Assembly (NCBI GenBank): GCA_017444895.1
Contig: JAFSVR010000031.1
Location: 1-34,170, forward strand
Length of the DNA: 34,170 bases
Direction of reading: 5' to 3'
Origin: Clostridia bacterium
GTDB lineage: Bacteria > Bacillota > Clostridia > Christensenellales > UBA1242
The notes under the pieces are model-generated. The model ran no database searches and was not told the origin of the DNA. It saw nothing but the letters and a program-made list of their open reading frames with translations. A program made the position numbers and the translations under genes. Within the stretch, counting starts at the first letter, position 1. Each line of letters opens with the position of its first letter. Of the stretch, positions 9,316-17,459 are shown one piece after another.

Positions 9316-11928
9316 ATGGACAAGAATTTTGATATAAATAACGAGAAAAAGATTTATAAGGCGTGGCTTGATGGTGGATATTTTAAGCCTCGCACAGATT
9401 TTGATGCAAATTATTCTGGCGAAAATTTTTCGATGATAATGCCACCACCAAATATAACTGGGCAACTGCATATTGGGCATGCTCTAAACAATACAACGCA
9501 GGATTTTCTTGCAAGATATAGAAGGATGCAAGGAGATAATGTTTTGTGGGTTCCGGGAACTGACCACGCCTCAATTGCAACCGAGGTTAAAATCATTGAT
9601 GCGCTTAAAAAAGAAGGCTTAACAAAGCAAGACCTTGGAAGAGAAGGGTTTTTGAAGCGTGCTTGGGCGTGGAATGATAAGTTTGGCGGAAGAATTTACA
9701 CACAACTTCAGGCTCTTGGAACAAGTTGTGATTGGAGCAGGTGTGCTTTTACTATGGATGAAAAGCGCCAAAAGGCCGTTTTGAAAGTCTTCAAACGTTT
9801 ATATGATGAAGGACTCATTTATAGGGGAAGCAAAATTATAAACTGGTGTCCATGTTGCAAAACAGCACTTAGCGATGCAGAGGTTGAGCATGAAGACGAA
9901 AAATCTAGTTTTTGGTATATAAGATATCCGTATGCTGATGGTTCTGGATATTTGGTTGTTGCAACAACAAGACCAGAAACGTTGTTCGGGGATGTTTGCG
10001 TTGCTGTTAATCCTGAAGATAAAAGATTTACAGACAAAGTTGGGAAAATGCTAAAACTTCCTGCAACGGACAAAGAAATTCCACTTATAAGTGATGAATA
10101 TGTTGAAAAAGACTTCGGAACGGGTGCCGTTAAAATCACGCCAGCGCACGATCCAAACGACTATGAGGTTGGTGCACGACATGGGTTTACCCCAATTTGT
10201 GTTATGAATCTTGATGGTTCAATGAATGAAATTTGTGGGAAGTATGCTGGTCTTGACAGGATGGACTGCCGAAAAAGACTGATTGAAGATCTTAAAGCAG
10301 AAGGCCTCATTGAGAAAATTGAGCCATATACCGTTTCAAAGGGGCATTGCTATAGGTGCCACACCTCTGTTGAACCAATGGTTAGCAAACAATGGTTTAT
10401 GAACATGGATGACATGGCAAAGCAGGGCCTTAAAGTTGAAGAAGAAGGCAAAGTTAAGATTATTCCCAACAGGGTTGCAAAAATCTATAGAAATTGGCTC
10501 AACAACATAAGGGATTGGTGCATTTCAAGACAGCTCTGGTGGGGGCATAGAATTCCTGCATATTATTGTGATGAGTGTGGAAATACAATGGTTGAAGAAA
10601 GCACTCCAACAAAATGCTCAAAATGTGGGAATACTCATCTTCACCAAGATGAAGATGTTTTAGACACATGGTTCAGTTCAGCGCTATGGGCCTTTTCAAC
10701 GCTTGGTTATCCAGAGAAAACAAAAGACTTGGAGCGCTTTTTCCCAACAAGTGTGCTTGTTACGGCTCAGGATATTATATTCTTCTGGGTTGCAAGAATG
10801 GTTATGCTTTCAGGCAAAATTGAGGGAAATATTCCATTTAAGAAAGTTCTTATAAATGGCATAGTTAGAGATGATGAAGGGAAGAAGATGAGCAAGTCTT
10901 CAAACAATGGGGTTGACCCTATTGAAATCATTGATAAATATGGTGCTGATAGCCTTAGGTTCAGTTTGCTTGTTGGTAATGGAACGGGAAACGATTTTAG
11001 GTTTAGTGAAACCAAGATTTTGGAAGATCGTAAGTTTATTAATAAGGTTTGGAATGCGGGTAAATTTGTTGAACTTTGCATTAGCCAAAGTGGAGAAGCG
11101 TCTCTTGATAAAAACAAGCTCAATATATATGATAAATGGATTTACACAAAACTTAATACTGCCATTGTTGATATAGCTAAGAGCATGAATAATCTAGATG
11201 TTTGCCAAGCAGTTTCAAGGATGTATTCATTTGTTTGGGATGATTTCTGTGATAATTACGTTGAACTTTGCAAGCCTTATGTTTATAGCCAAAATCCAGA
11301 TGAGAGAAATCATGCGGTTGCAGTTTTGAAAGATGTATATTTTAATATCTTAAAGATGCTTCATCCAATTATTCCTTTCATAACTGAGGAAATTTGGCAG
11401 AATTTTAACAAGACTATGCTTATCGGCGAGTCTTATGCGAAAAGCATTGGAAAGTTCAAAAAAGAAGAAGAGCAGGTTCAAAAGATCATTGGGCTTATTG
11501 CAAAGATAAGAGAAGTTAGGTTGAGCCTTAATGTTCCTGTTTCAAAAAGAATATCTCTTGTAATTTGCAAACAAACAAGTGAGGATGATGCACAACTTGT
11601 TTTAAGCGCAGCGGATGTTTTATCAAAAAATGTTAATATTGAAAAGGTTGAGGCTCAAAACGATAAAAGAGAAGCTGTTAAATTTGTTTGCGAGATTGGT
11701 GAGTTAGCGCTGTATAAAGATGAAGTTGTTGACACTGAAAAAGAGCGTGAAAGACTCAATAAGGATCTTGCAAAAATTGAAAGTGAAATGACACTACTAG
11801 CTTCAAGGCTTAATAATCCAAACTTTGTTGAGCGTGCACCAAAAGAACTTGTTAAAAAGGAAAAGGAAAGATATGAATTCTTAAATTCCAGTGCACAAAG
11901 CATAAAAAAGAACTTAAATAATTTATAA
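9316..11928 (+). CDS. valS: Valyl-tRNA synthetase
   Basis: This 870-residue class I aminoacyl-tRNA synthetase charges tRNA-Val. Visible signatures are the HIGH motif (residues 52-55) after PPPNITGQL, the editing (CP1) domain with TTRPETLFGD, a Cys-rich zinc-binding segment (CDECG...CSKCG), WFSSALW, and KMSKS (residues 524-528). A C-terminal charged coiled coil of about 70 residues is typical of ValRS and separates it from IleRS. The start is placed at ATG 9316 with GGAG eight bases upstream; an earlier in-frame start would overlap the previous gene. No T-box leader was seen. Confidence 0.97.
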   Translation: MDKNFDINNEKKIYKAWLDGGYFKPRTDFDANYSGENFSMIMPPPNITGQLHIGHALNNTTQDFLARYRRMQGDNVLWVPGTDHASIATEVKIIDALKKEGLTKQDLGREGFLKRAWAWNDKFGGRIYTQLQALGTSCDWSRCAFTMDEKRQKAVLKVFKRLYDEGLIYRGSKIINWCPCCKTALSDAEVEHEDEKSSFWYIRYPYADGSGYLVVATTRPETLFGDVCVAVNPEDKRFTDKVGKMLKLPATDKEIPLISDEYVEKDFGTGAVKITPAHDPNDYEVGARHGFTPICVMNLDGSMNEICGKYAGLDRMDCRKRLIEDLKAEGLIEKIEPYTVSKGHCYRCHTSVEPMVSKQWFMNMDDMAKQGLKVEEEGKVKIIPNRVAKIYRNWLNNIRDWCISRQLWWGHRIPAYYCDECGNTMVEESTPTKCSKCGNTHLHQDEDVLDTWFSSALWAFSTLGYPEKTKDLERFFPTSVLVTAQDIIFFWVARMVMLSGKIEGNIPFKKVLINGIVRDDEGKKMSKSSNNGVDPIEIIDKYGADSLRFSLLVGNGTGNDFRFSETKILEDRKFINKVWNAGKFVELCISQSGEASLDKNKLNIYDKWIYTKLNTAIVDIAKSMNNLDVCQAVSRMYSFVWDDFCDNYVELCKPYVYSQNPDERNHAVAVLKDVYFNILKMLHPIIPFITEEIWQNFNKTMLIGESYAKSIGKFKKEEEQVQKIIGLIAKIREVRLSLNVPVSKRISLVICKQTSEDDAQLVLSAADVLSKNVNIEKVEAQNDKREAVKFVCEIGELALYKDEVVDTEKERERLNKDLAKIESEMTLLASRLNNPNFVERAPKELVKKEKERYEFLNSSAQSIKKNLNNL

Positions 11929-11941
11929 TTAGCAAATATAA

Positions 11942-11970
11942 ATGGCAATGCTTAAAGCGTTGCTATTTTT
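11942..11970 (+). terminator. Terminator after valS
   Basis: An 8-pair stem with a G-U pair (GGCAATGC / GCGTTGCT) and a 5-base loop, followed by a T-run. Confidence 0.75.
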
Positions 11971-12060
11971 TATCCAAATAAAAATATTTTTAGTTAAAAC
12001 CAATCAAATAATCGCAAAATGTTTGGTTAAAATATCTTATTTTAATGATTTGTTATGTAA

Positions 12061-12067
12061 TTCGACA
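12061..12067 (-). promoter_or_regulatory. Candidate Spo0A box upstream of spo0A
   Basis: TTCGACA on the plus strand is an exact inverse match to the Spo0A binding core TGTCGAA, about 125 bases before the spo0A start. This fits the known autoregulation of spo0A in Bacillus. A 7-base match alone can occur by chance; its position in the spo0A leader raises its weight. Confidence 0.5.
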
Positions 12068-12192
12068 ATTTCACCAAAAAACTATTAAAAGTTGTTATTA
12101 AACCGGGCGTTCTTTGCTTCATTTTGTCCTTTTTGTTGTGATACCATTAATTTGTGATTCACATTACAAAAACAAAAGGGGGGAATTTTGGT

Positions 12193-12954
12193 ATGGAACA
12201 AATTAGTGTGCTGATTGCAGATGATAATGACACACTTAGGCAAGAGATTAAGAGCGAGTTTGAAAAGGATAAAAGCATTAAGGTTGTTGGCGAGGTTAAG
12301 ACGGGAGAAGAGGCCATGAAAATTATTCGTGAACAACAGCCGAGAGTTGTTATAACTGACTTGGTTCTTTCTGGGATTGATGGGCTGAGCCTCATGGAGC
12401 AATGCCAAAAATTAGAGAATAAGCCAAGATTTTTGGTAACATCTGCTCTTTCTAGTGAAACGTTTATAAATAAAAGTATGGAACTTGGTGCTTTTTATTA
12501 TATGATTAAGCCAATTAATGTTAGCGTCTTAAAGGAACGAACACTGCTTGTTGCAAGCGAAAATTATGTTCCATTTGAAACAACGCAAGCACAGAAAAAT
12601 TCAGGGATAAAACAGCTTGATGAAAAGATTAGCAATATCTTTATCACGGTTGGCATTCCGGCGCATATTAAAGGATATCAATTCTTAAGAGAGGCCATTA
12701 AACTTGCAACGCAAAAGCCGGATATAATAAATAGCATAACAAAGGAACTATATCCATCTATTGCCCAGCGCTTTAACACTAGTAGCAGTAAGGTTGAAAG
12801 AGCAATACGACATGCTATTGAAGTTGCATGGAACAGGGGTAAGATTGAAAATATTAACGATATCTTTGGCCTTAAAGTATATAACAGCAATGAAAAACCA
12901 ACAAATGGCGAGTTTATTGCTTTGGTTGCGGATAAGATGCTCATAGAGGGATGA
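12193..12954 (+). CDS. spo0A: Sporulation master response regulator Spo0A
   Basis: A 253-residue two-domain response regulator. The receiver domain (residues 4-120) has the acidic pair D10/D11, the phosphoacceptor D56 in VVITD, and the Lys in MIKP. The C-terminal Spo0A effector domain (about 150-253) has ITVGIPAHIKGYQFLR and the DNA-recognition helix region SSSKVERAIRHAIEVAW, specific to Spo0A. Phosphorylated Spo0A starts sporulation by switching gene expression at 0A boxes. ATG 12193 is chosen because the conserved N-terminus begins there, after a G-rich ribosome site. spoIVB, which precedes spo0A in Bacillus and many Clostridia, is absent here: valS is upstream. Confidence 0.97.
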   Translation: MEQISVLIADDNDTLRQEIKSEFEKDKSIKVVGEVKTGEEAMKIIREQQPRVVITDLVLSGIDGLSLMEQCQKLENKPRFLVTSALSSETFINKSMELGAFYYMIKPINVSVLKERTLLVASENYVPFETTQAQKNSGIKQLDEKISNIFITVGIPAHIKGYQFLREAIKLATQKPDIINSITKELYPSIAQRFNTSSSKVERAIRHAIEVAWNRGKIENINDIFGLKVYNSNEKPTNGEFIALVADKMLIEG

Positions 12955-12968
12955 TGATTGCGGTTTGT

Positions 12969-12993
12969 GGCGGGTTTTTTGCCCGTCTTTTTT
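12969..12993 (+). terminator. Terminator after spo0A
   Basis: A 6-pair G/C-rich stem (GGCGGG / CCCGTC) with a T-rich loop, followed by a T-run. Confidence 0.8.
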
Positions 12994-13074
12994 GTTTGCA
13001 AAAAAAGGAATATTATTGACTATTAAAAAATAATCTAATAATTATCAATAAAAAGGTTTACAAATGCGTTCTTT

Positions 13075-13083
13075 TGATATAAT
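13075..13083 (+). promoter_or_regulatory. Extended -10 promoter for the 13143 gene
   Basis: TGATATAAT is a perfect extended -10. The -35 is weak (GGTTTA at spacing 17). An alternative TTGACT lies upstream at 13016. Overlapping hairpins follow in the leader at 13091-13119. Confidence 0.6.
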
Positions 13084-13142
13084 ATATTCTCGATTGTTCG
13101 CTCAATCGGATTGAGAGCGTATAATAGCAGTAGGAGATATTT

Positions 13143-13685
13143 ATGGATAAAAAGATTAAATATAAAAAATGCCCAAGATGTGAACTTAACTATATTCCGG
13201 TTGATGAAGACTATTGTTTGGTTTGTAAATCTGAACTTAAACTTTCAGATGTATATAATGAAGATCTTGAGCTTTGCCCAATTTGTGGAGTTAACATGAT
13301 AAGCGTTGATCAAGCAATGTGTGATGTTTGCGCAAAAAAGCGCAGCCTTGATGATATTGTTGATGAGGTTGATGAGGAAGAATCTTCAAAAGAAGGGCAG
13401 GATGAAGATTGGGAAGATGAAGACAAAGATCAAGAAGAAAAATCTAAGCCTTCAATTGACGACTTGCCTCCTGAAGATGATGATGAGATGGTTGTTAATT
13501 TCAGCGACCTTGAAGATGATGATGACTTTGATGATGAAGACGAAGATGATGACGAGGAGTATTTCGGCGAAGACGAACTTGAAAAAGACTTTGAAGAAAG
13601 CGGACTTGATGATTTGCCTGATGATCTTGATGATGAAGATGACCTTGATGACGAAGACGACGAAGATGATGAGGACGATGAATAG
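13143..13685 (+). CDS. Double zinc-ribbon protein with long acidic tail
   Basis: A 180-residue protein of two unlike parts. Residues 10-63 hold four CxxC pairs (C10/C13, C25/C28, C45/C48, C60/C63), that is two small zinc ribbons. From about residue 70 to the end the chain is mostly Asp and Glu and is surely disordered and strongly negative. The layout recalls polyanionic transcription partners such as the RNA polymerase delta subunit, but the folded domain is different, so function is unknown. The ribosome site is TAGGAG, 8 bases before ATG. It is monocistronic: own promoter upstream and a strong terminator 10 bases after the stop. The antisense Ser-rich frames here are artefacts of the GAT/GAA codons. 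Confidence 0.85.
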   Translation: MDKKIKYKKCPRCELNYIPVDEDYCLVCKSELKLSDVYNEDLELCPICGVNMISVDQAMCDVCAKKRSLDDIVDEVDEEESSKEGQDEDWEDEDKDQEEKSKPSIDDLPPEDDDEMVVNFSDLEDDDDFDDEDEDDDEEYFGEDELEKDFEESGLDDLPDDLDDEDDLDDEDDEDDEDDE

Positions 13686-13694
13686 TTATAGCAA

Positions 13695-13717
13695 ACGGGG
13701 GCAACCCCGTTTTTTTG
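13695..13717 (+). terminator. Terminator after the zinc-ribbon gene
   Basis: ACGGGG and CCCCGT pair around a GCAA tetraloop, followed by a T-run: a textbook intrinsic terminator. Confidence 0.92.
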
Positions 13718-13759
13718 TTTAGAATTTTCATTTTTGGGCAACATTTTGTTGAGGTTAAT

Positions 13760-14017
13760 ATGAGAAAAGTTGAGGTGGATTTGAAAGAAATAACTGAAAA
13801 GATAAAGAGTCTTAAAGGGGAAAGTGTTAAAATGCATGTTTCAAAAGGACGAAGACATGTTGAGAAGTTCACTGGGAAAATTGTTGACGTTTATCCAAGC
13901 ATTTTCACTTTCATGCAAGATGAGCCTAGTGGCAAAAACATTTTGAGTTATAGCTATAACGAGGTTTTGTGTGGAGATGTTAAGATAATTAAAGAAACAA
14001 AAAACAGTTCTAATTAA
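13760..14017 (+). CDS. veg: Veg family protein
   Basis: An 85-residue protein of the Veg family (DUF1021): KVEVDLKEI at the start, then GRRHVEKFTGKIVDVYPSIF, the hallmark small beta-barrel segment. In Bacillus, Veg influences biofilm formation and sporulation-related expression; its biochemical activity is not settled. ATG 13760 is chosen over upstream starts because the conserved N-terminus begins there and GAGG lies close upstream. In Bacillus veg lies near ksgA; here it precedes a DUF3794 gene 48 bases downstream. Confidence 0.92.
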   Translation: MRKVEVDLKEITEKIKSLKGESVKMHVSKGRRHVEKFTGKIVDVYPSIFTFMQDEPSGKNILSYSYNEVLCGDVKIIKETKNSSN

Positions 14018-14065
14018 TTTGGACGCTGAATACTCTTTACTAACAACCAAAAGTGGAGGGTTTTT

Positions 14066-15550
14066 ATGGCGTTTGAATTTAATGAAATGAGTTTAAGCAA
14101 AGAAAAACAAGAGAATGTTTGCCAGTTTTCAATTTCTGGCAAATTTAGTTCACAAGATGACAGCCCGGTTAAAAGAGTTCTGGATATAAGTTTGATGCCA
14201 AAGATCACTGAATGTGACAACGCATTTGAGTTTCAGAATTTTTCTGGTGTTGCCAATGTTCAAATTGCATATGAAAATGATGATGGCGAAATTGACAGTA
14301 TTGCGGGAACAATTGAGTGGCAAAACAAAGTTGAAATTGAGAACATTTCAAATGCTAGTTTAATGCCATATATTATAGATAAGGAAACAAAGATTTCTGG
14401 ATCAACCATATATGTTAATGCAATGGTTGGCGTTGCCGGCTATGGCCAAAGCGAAATTAAAATTGCGATTCCTCAAGAGGATAACTCTCTTGTTGTTAAG
14501 AAAGAAGAGCGAAGCGTTGTTTCTCTTGAAGATAAGGTTTTTGAGAAGTTTAATATCATTGAAGACGTTCAATTAGATGATGATTTTGAGCCAATGGTTA
14601 GCCATGGGGCGATTAACGTTGTTGACGTTGTTTGCAATGATGGCTCAGCAACTATTAATGGTCAAATTGCTTTTGAAATGCTTGCAAAAAGTGAGGATGG
14701 CATCAAGGCGATAACAAAAACCATAGATTTCAGCCAAGAAGTTGAGTGCGCAAGATCGGTTGCGGGGAACACTGCTTTTGCCATTGCCAATGTTGAGAAT
14801 GTTTCCGTTGTTGTTTCTAAAAACAACGAACAGAAAACAATGGCGAATATAACGGCTGAGTGTGGGGCGTGTGTTTATGTTTATAAAAATGGCACTATTT
14901 CAGTTGCGCTTGATGCTTATTCGTGCGATCAAGAAGTTATGCCTGCAATAACTTGTGCAGATGTTTCATACACCAGCGATATAAAAACATATAAAGAAGA
15001 AATTGCTGCCGAAACACCAATTGAAGAATTGCCGGAAATTGACGAGGTTGTTGCAACAATTTGCTATGATTGCGTTAAGCCAAACCTGCAATCAGATGAG
15101 CTTAAAACAACTTTAAGCGGTGCGGTTATTGTTCAGGTTATATATAGAAATGAAAGCAAAGAGCTTTGTGCTCAAACCAAGGCTTTGCCATATGAGTATG
15201 TTTTAGATGGGCAATATTGCCAATGTCTTGGGGCAAATGCAAGCATTAAGAATTATAGGCTCCATGCTGGTCATGGTCTTGAAATTAATGCTGAAGTTAA
15301 TTTCACGTTGAAGCAGGTTCAAGAAGAGTTTTTAACCTTTGTTTCAGAAATCAACATTGTTGGCGAAAAAGAAGATGATGATGCCGGGGTTGTTATGCTC
15401 ATAACAAAAGAAAACGAAGACCTCTTTGCAGTAAGTAAGGAGCTTAAAGTTAGACCAGAGGTCGTTTCAGCACAAAACGAAACTGAAGATTTCTCTTCAA
15501 AGAATCAAGTGTTTGTGTATAAAACGCAGACGGCGACCTTTGAAGAGTAA
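14066..15550 (+). CDS. DUF3794 (SipL-like) protein with a LysM-like C-terminus
   Basis: A 494-residue acidic, beta-rich protein. At least two, possibly three, similar segments (about 30-130, 165-275 and 330-425) look like DUF3794 domains, the family that includes SipL of Clostridioides difficile, a spore coat morphogenesis protein that partners with SpoIVA. The last about 50 residues (MLITKENEDLFAVSKELKV and on) resemble a diverged LysM module. No signal peptide or membrane helix is seen, as expected for a mother-cell coat protein. The ribosome site is GGAGGG before ATG 14066. With spo0A upstream and spoIIR downstream, a sporulation role is likely; exact orthology to SipL is not proven. Confidence 0.82.
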   Translation: MAFEFNEMSLSKEKQENVCQFSISGKFSSQDDSPVKRVLDISLMPKITECDNAFEFQNFSGVANVQIAYENDDGEIDSIAGTIEWQNKVEIENISNASLMPYIIDKETKISGSTIYVNAMVGVAGYGQSEIKIAIPQEDNSLVVKKEERSVVSLEDKVFEKFNIIEDVQLDDDFEPMVSHGAINVVDVVCNDGSATINGQIAFEMLAKSEDGIKAITKTIDFSQEVECARSVAGNTAFAIANVENVSVVVSKNNEQKTMANITAECGACVYVYKNGTISVALDAYSCDQEVMPAITCADVSYTSDIKTYKEEIAAETPIEELPEIDEVVATICYDCVKPNLQSDELKTTLSGAVIVQVIYRNESKELCAQTKALPYEYVLDGQYCQCLGANASIKNYRLHAGHGLEINAEVNFTLKQVQEEFLTFVSEINIVGEKEDDDAGVVMLITKENEDLFAVSKELKVRPEVVSAQNETEDFSSKNQVFVYKTQTATFEE

Positions 15551-15565
15551 TGCTTCAAACGCCAA

Positions 15566-15604
15566 AAAGAGCGGGGATTTAACAATAATCTCCACTCTTT
15601 TTTG
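15566..15604 (+). terminator. Terminator after the DUF3794 gene
   Basis: A long stem with one mismatch (AAAGAG-C-GGGGATT against AATCTCC-A-CTCTTT) followed by a T-run. Confidence 0.85.
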
Positions 15605-15633
15605 TTTTTGCCTATGTTTTGCTGGCAACCATT
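15604..15633 (+). promoter_or_regulatory. Possible sigma-F/G promoter for spoIIR
   Basis: GTTTT, 15 bases, then GGCAACCATT compares with the forespore consensus GYWTA-N15-GGNRANAHTR with one mismatch in the -35 and two in the -10. spoIIR is a known sigma-F target. It overlaps the end of the preceding terminator, which fits independent expression. Confidence 0.4.
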
Positions 15634-15651
15634 TGTCTGAGGAGAAATGAA

Positions 15652-16194
15652 ATGAAAAAAATAGTTATAAGTTTAGCGTTGTGTTTGGTGGTTACTTTTG
15701 GGGTGGTTTTCATGGCATCAAGACCACAACCCGCTCAAACCGCTATGGCGTCAACATATTTAAGAATACATATACGCGCAAATAGCAATGCCGAAGAAGA
15801 CCAAGCGGTAAAATTGTCGGTTAAGGAAAAAATTGTGGATTTTTTAACTCCTATCTTGGCAGATTGCAAAACGCTGGAGCGGGCGCACAGTGCAATAAAA
15901 AACAACCTTAATAGAATTGAATATGTTGCAAATCAAGAACTTGGCCGCCAAGGATTTTCATACGTTGCACATGCCCGCCTTAATGATGAGTTTTTCCCAA
16001 CGCGTGCATATGGCGACCTTGTTTTAGATGAGGGGCTATATGATGCTCTAATTGTTGAACTTGGCCAAGGCATTGGCAACAACTGGTGGTGCGTTGTGTA
16101 TCCACCATTGTGTTTTGTTGGTGCAGAGGGTAGTGGGGAGAACATTGTTTATAAGTCTAAAATAATGGAAATTATAAATAAATTTTTCAGTTAA
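15652..16194 (+). CDS. spoIIR: Stage II sporulation protein R
   Basis: A 180-residue protein with an N-terminal signal or anchor helix (residues 2-20) followed by the SpoIIR core: YLRIHIRANSNAEEDQAVKL, the DCKTLERA region, and NWWCVVYPPLCFV near the C-terminus. SpoIIR is made in the forespore under sigma-F, secreted into the intermembrane space, and triggers SpoIIGA to process pro-sigma-E in the mother cell. ATG 15652 is chosen because of the GAGGAG ribosome site 8 bases upstream. spoIIGA, sigE and sigG are not in the window. Confidence 0.95.
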   Translation: MKKIVISLALCLVVTFGVVFMASRPQPAQTAMASTYLRIHIRANSNAEEDQAVKLSVKEKIVDFLTPILADCKTLERAHSAIKNNLNRIEYVANQELGRQGFSYVAHARLNDEFFPTRAYGDLVLDEGLYDALIVELGQGIGNNWWCVVYPPLCFVGAEGSGENIVYKSKIMEIINKFFS

Positions 16195-16206
16195 AGCCTC
16201 TTTTAA

Positions 16207-16236
16207 TTGCAAAAATGGGTTGAAATGTGCTAACAT
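16207..16236 (+). promoter_or_regulatory. Probable sigma-A promoter for the Rho-like gene
   Basis: TTGCAA, an 18-base spacer and TAACAT, ending 21 bases before the ATG. No clear terminator separates it from spoIIR, so read-through is also possible. Confidence 0.45.
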
Positions 16237-16257
16237 TATCTTGAGGGGGAAGGTGTT

Positions 16258-17340
16258 ATGATGCCCAAGATTGAGTCTTTAAGCGAAGATAGCCTATATA
16301 ATCTTAATATCCACGATTTACGCAAACTGGGCTCTCAGGTTGGTGTTAAATCGCCAAGCTCTCTTAATAAGGCGGATCTTGTCAGCTCAATTCTATCAAT
16401 TGTTTTGGGTGTTTCAAGCCCATATAAGCAAAAAGATAAAAGAGGGCGTCCAAGCAAAGCAACCTTAAGCGACCTTGAGTTTGAAGAATATAGTTCGTTG
16501 CTTGGTGATGTTGGACAAATGAATGTTGCCAGCCCAGAGTTTATGAACTATGCCTGGGATAGCACCCCAAAAAATCAGATAAAAACGGGTGTTGTTGTTG
16601 CCAAGAATGGTGTTTTCAAAGCTTGCAAATATCCTTTTGTTGAAAGTGCTGGAGATGTTGTTATACCTCAAGATGTTGTTAATGACTATGGTCTAAGAGA
16701 ATTTGATGTTGTTTCATTCTCTATGGACAAAATTGATGGTAAAAACGAAATAAAAGAAATTTTAACAGTTAATGGTTGGCAAATAACCGAAGAAGAAAAA
16801 AAGTTTAATCGCCTTGAAAAAGGGCGTGGTTCAGCCCTGCAAATCAAGATTGAAGCAAATGGACAAAATCTTGAAGTTTGTGAGGGAACCAAGGCTCTTG
16901 TTTTTGCACCAGTGTCTATTAAAAAAGATGACATTGCAACTGAGATTTGCAGAAAAATGGAAGGCGTTTCAGTTGTTAAACTTTCAATTGATAAGGAAGC
17001 AATTGAAAATGTTAACAAAAATGGTGTCAACGAGTTTGGAAGCCTTGTTATAGATAACATAATGGTTGCAAGCCAAGCCATAAAGAACGCTTTGGGAGAG
17101 GCAAAAGCGCTTGCAAGCGAAGGCAAAAAAGTTGCAATTGTTATAGACAATTTGGTTTCATTTGGCAAAAATTTCAGTGATTGCTATGGTGCTAATGCAG
17201 ACACCTACGTTAAGCGTTTTCTATTCACGGCGGGGTGTTTTAAGAATGGGGCAAGCATAACAATCATTGCACTTTGCCCAACAGAGAAAACAAAAGCTAA
17301 ATACGCCGATTATTTTGATGCAAACATAAAATTGATATAA
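16258..17340 (+). CDS. Rho-like protein with degenerate ATPase site
   Basis: This 360-residue protein follows the domain order of transcription terminator Rho but lacks its catalytic motifs. Residues 5-50 resemble the Rho N-terminal helical domain, and 107-174 the RNA-binding cold-shock domain (GDVVIPQDVVNDYGLREFD). From about 205 the RecA-like core begins. Where Rho has a P-loop (APPKAGKT), this has APVSIKKDD (217-225). The catalytic Glu segment (DERPEE in Rho) is missing. The Walker B strand remains (VAIVIDN, 292-298), as does a stretch like Rho GGVDANALHKPKRFF (YGANADTYVKRFL, 310-322). The chain stops near where Rho would enter its R-loop and arginine finger. An ATP-driven helicase function is therefore unlikely; RNA binding or regulation of true Rho is an inference. 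Confidence 0.8.
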   Translation: MMPKIESLSEDSLYNLNIHDLRKLGSQVGVKSPSSLNKADLVSSILSIVLGVSSPYKQKDKRGRPSKATLSDLEFEEYSSLLGDVGQMNVASPEFMNYAWDSTPKNQIKTGVVVAKNGVFKACKYPFVESAGDVVIPQDVVNDYGLREFDVVSFSMDKIDGKNEIKEILTVNGWQITEEEKKFNRLEKGRGSALQIKIEANGQNLEVCEGTKALVFAPVSIKKDDIATEICRKMEGVSVVKLSIDKEAIENVNKNGVNEFGSLVIDNIMVASQAIKNALGEAKALASEGKKVAIVIDNLVSFGKNFSDCYGANADTYVKRFLFTAGCFKNGASITIIALCPTEKTKAKYADYFDANIKLI

Positions 17341-17341
17341 A

Positions 17342-17364
17342 AACAACCAACCTGGTTGTTTTTT
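17342..17364 (+). terminator. Terminator after the Rho-like gene
   Basis: ACAACCA and TGGTTGT pair around a 3-base loop, then a T-run, directly after the stop codon. Confidence 0.85.
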
Positions 17365-17397
17365 GTTAAAGTCTGATTTTATAAACAATAGAAACGA

Positions 17398-17425
17398 TTG
17401 ACAAAACCAGCGTTTTTAGTATAAA
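17398..17425 (+). promoter_or_regulatory. Strong sigma-A promoter for the repeat-protein gene
   Basis: A perfect TTGACA, a 16-base spacer and TATAAA, 34 bases before the ATG at 17460. Confidence 0.8.
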
Positions 17426-17459
17426 ATATATGTGTTATAAAGTTGAAGGAGAGGATAAA

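Noticed and set aside
13695-13717. CRISPR or repeat-array reading of the many GC hairpins
   Set aside because: The hairpins differ in sequence, are single, and each ends in a T-run after a gene: they are intrinsic terminators.
13430-13872. Long minus-strand frames rich in Ser or in Arg/His opposite the acidic-tail gene
   Set aside because: They are the complement of GAT/GAA codons in the acidic tail, have no ribosome site, and run through a terminator.
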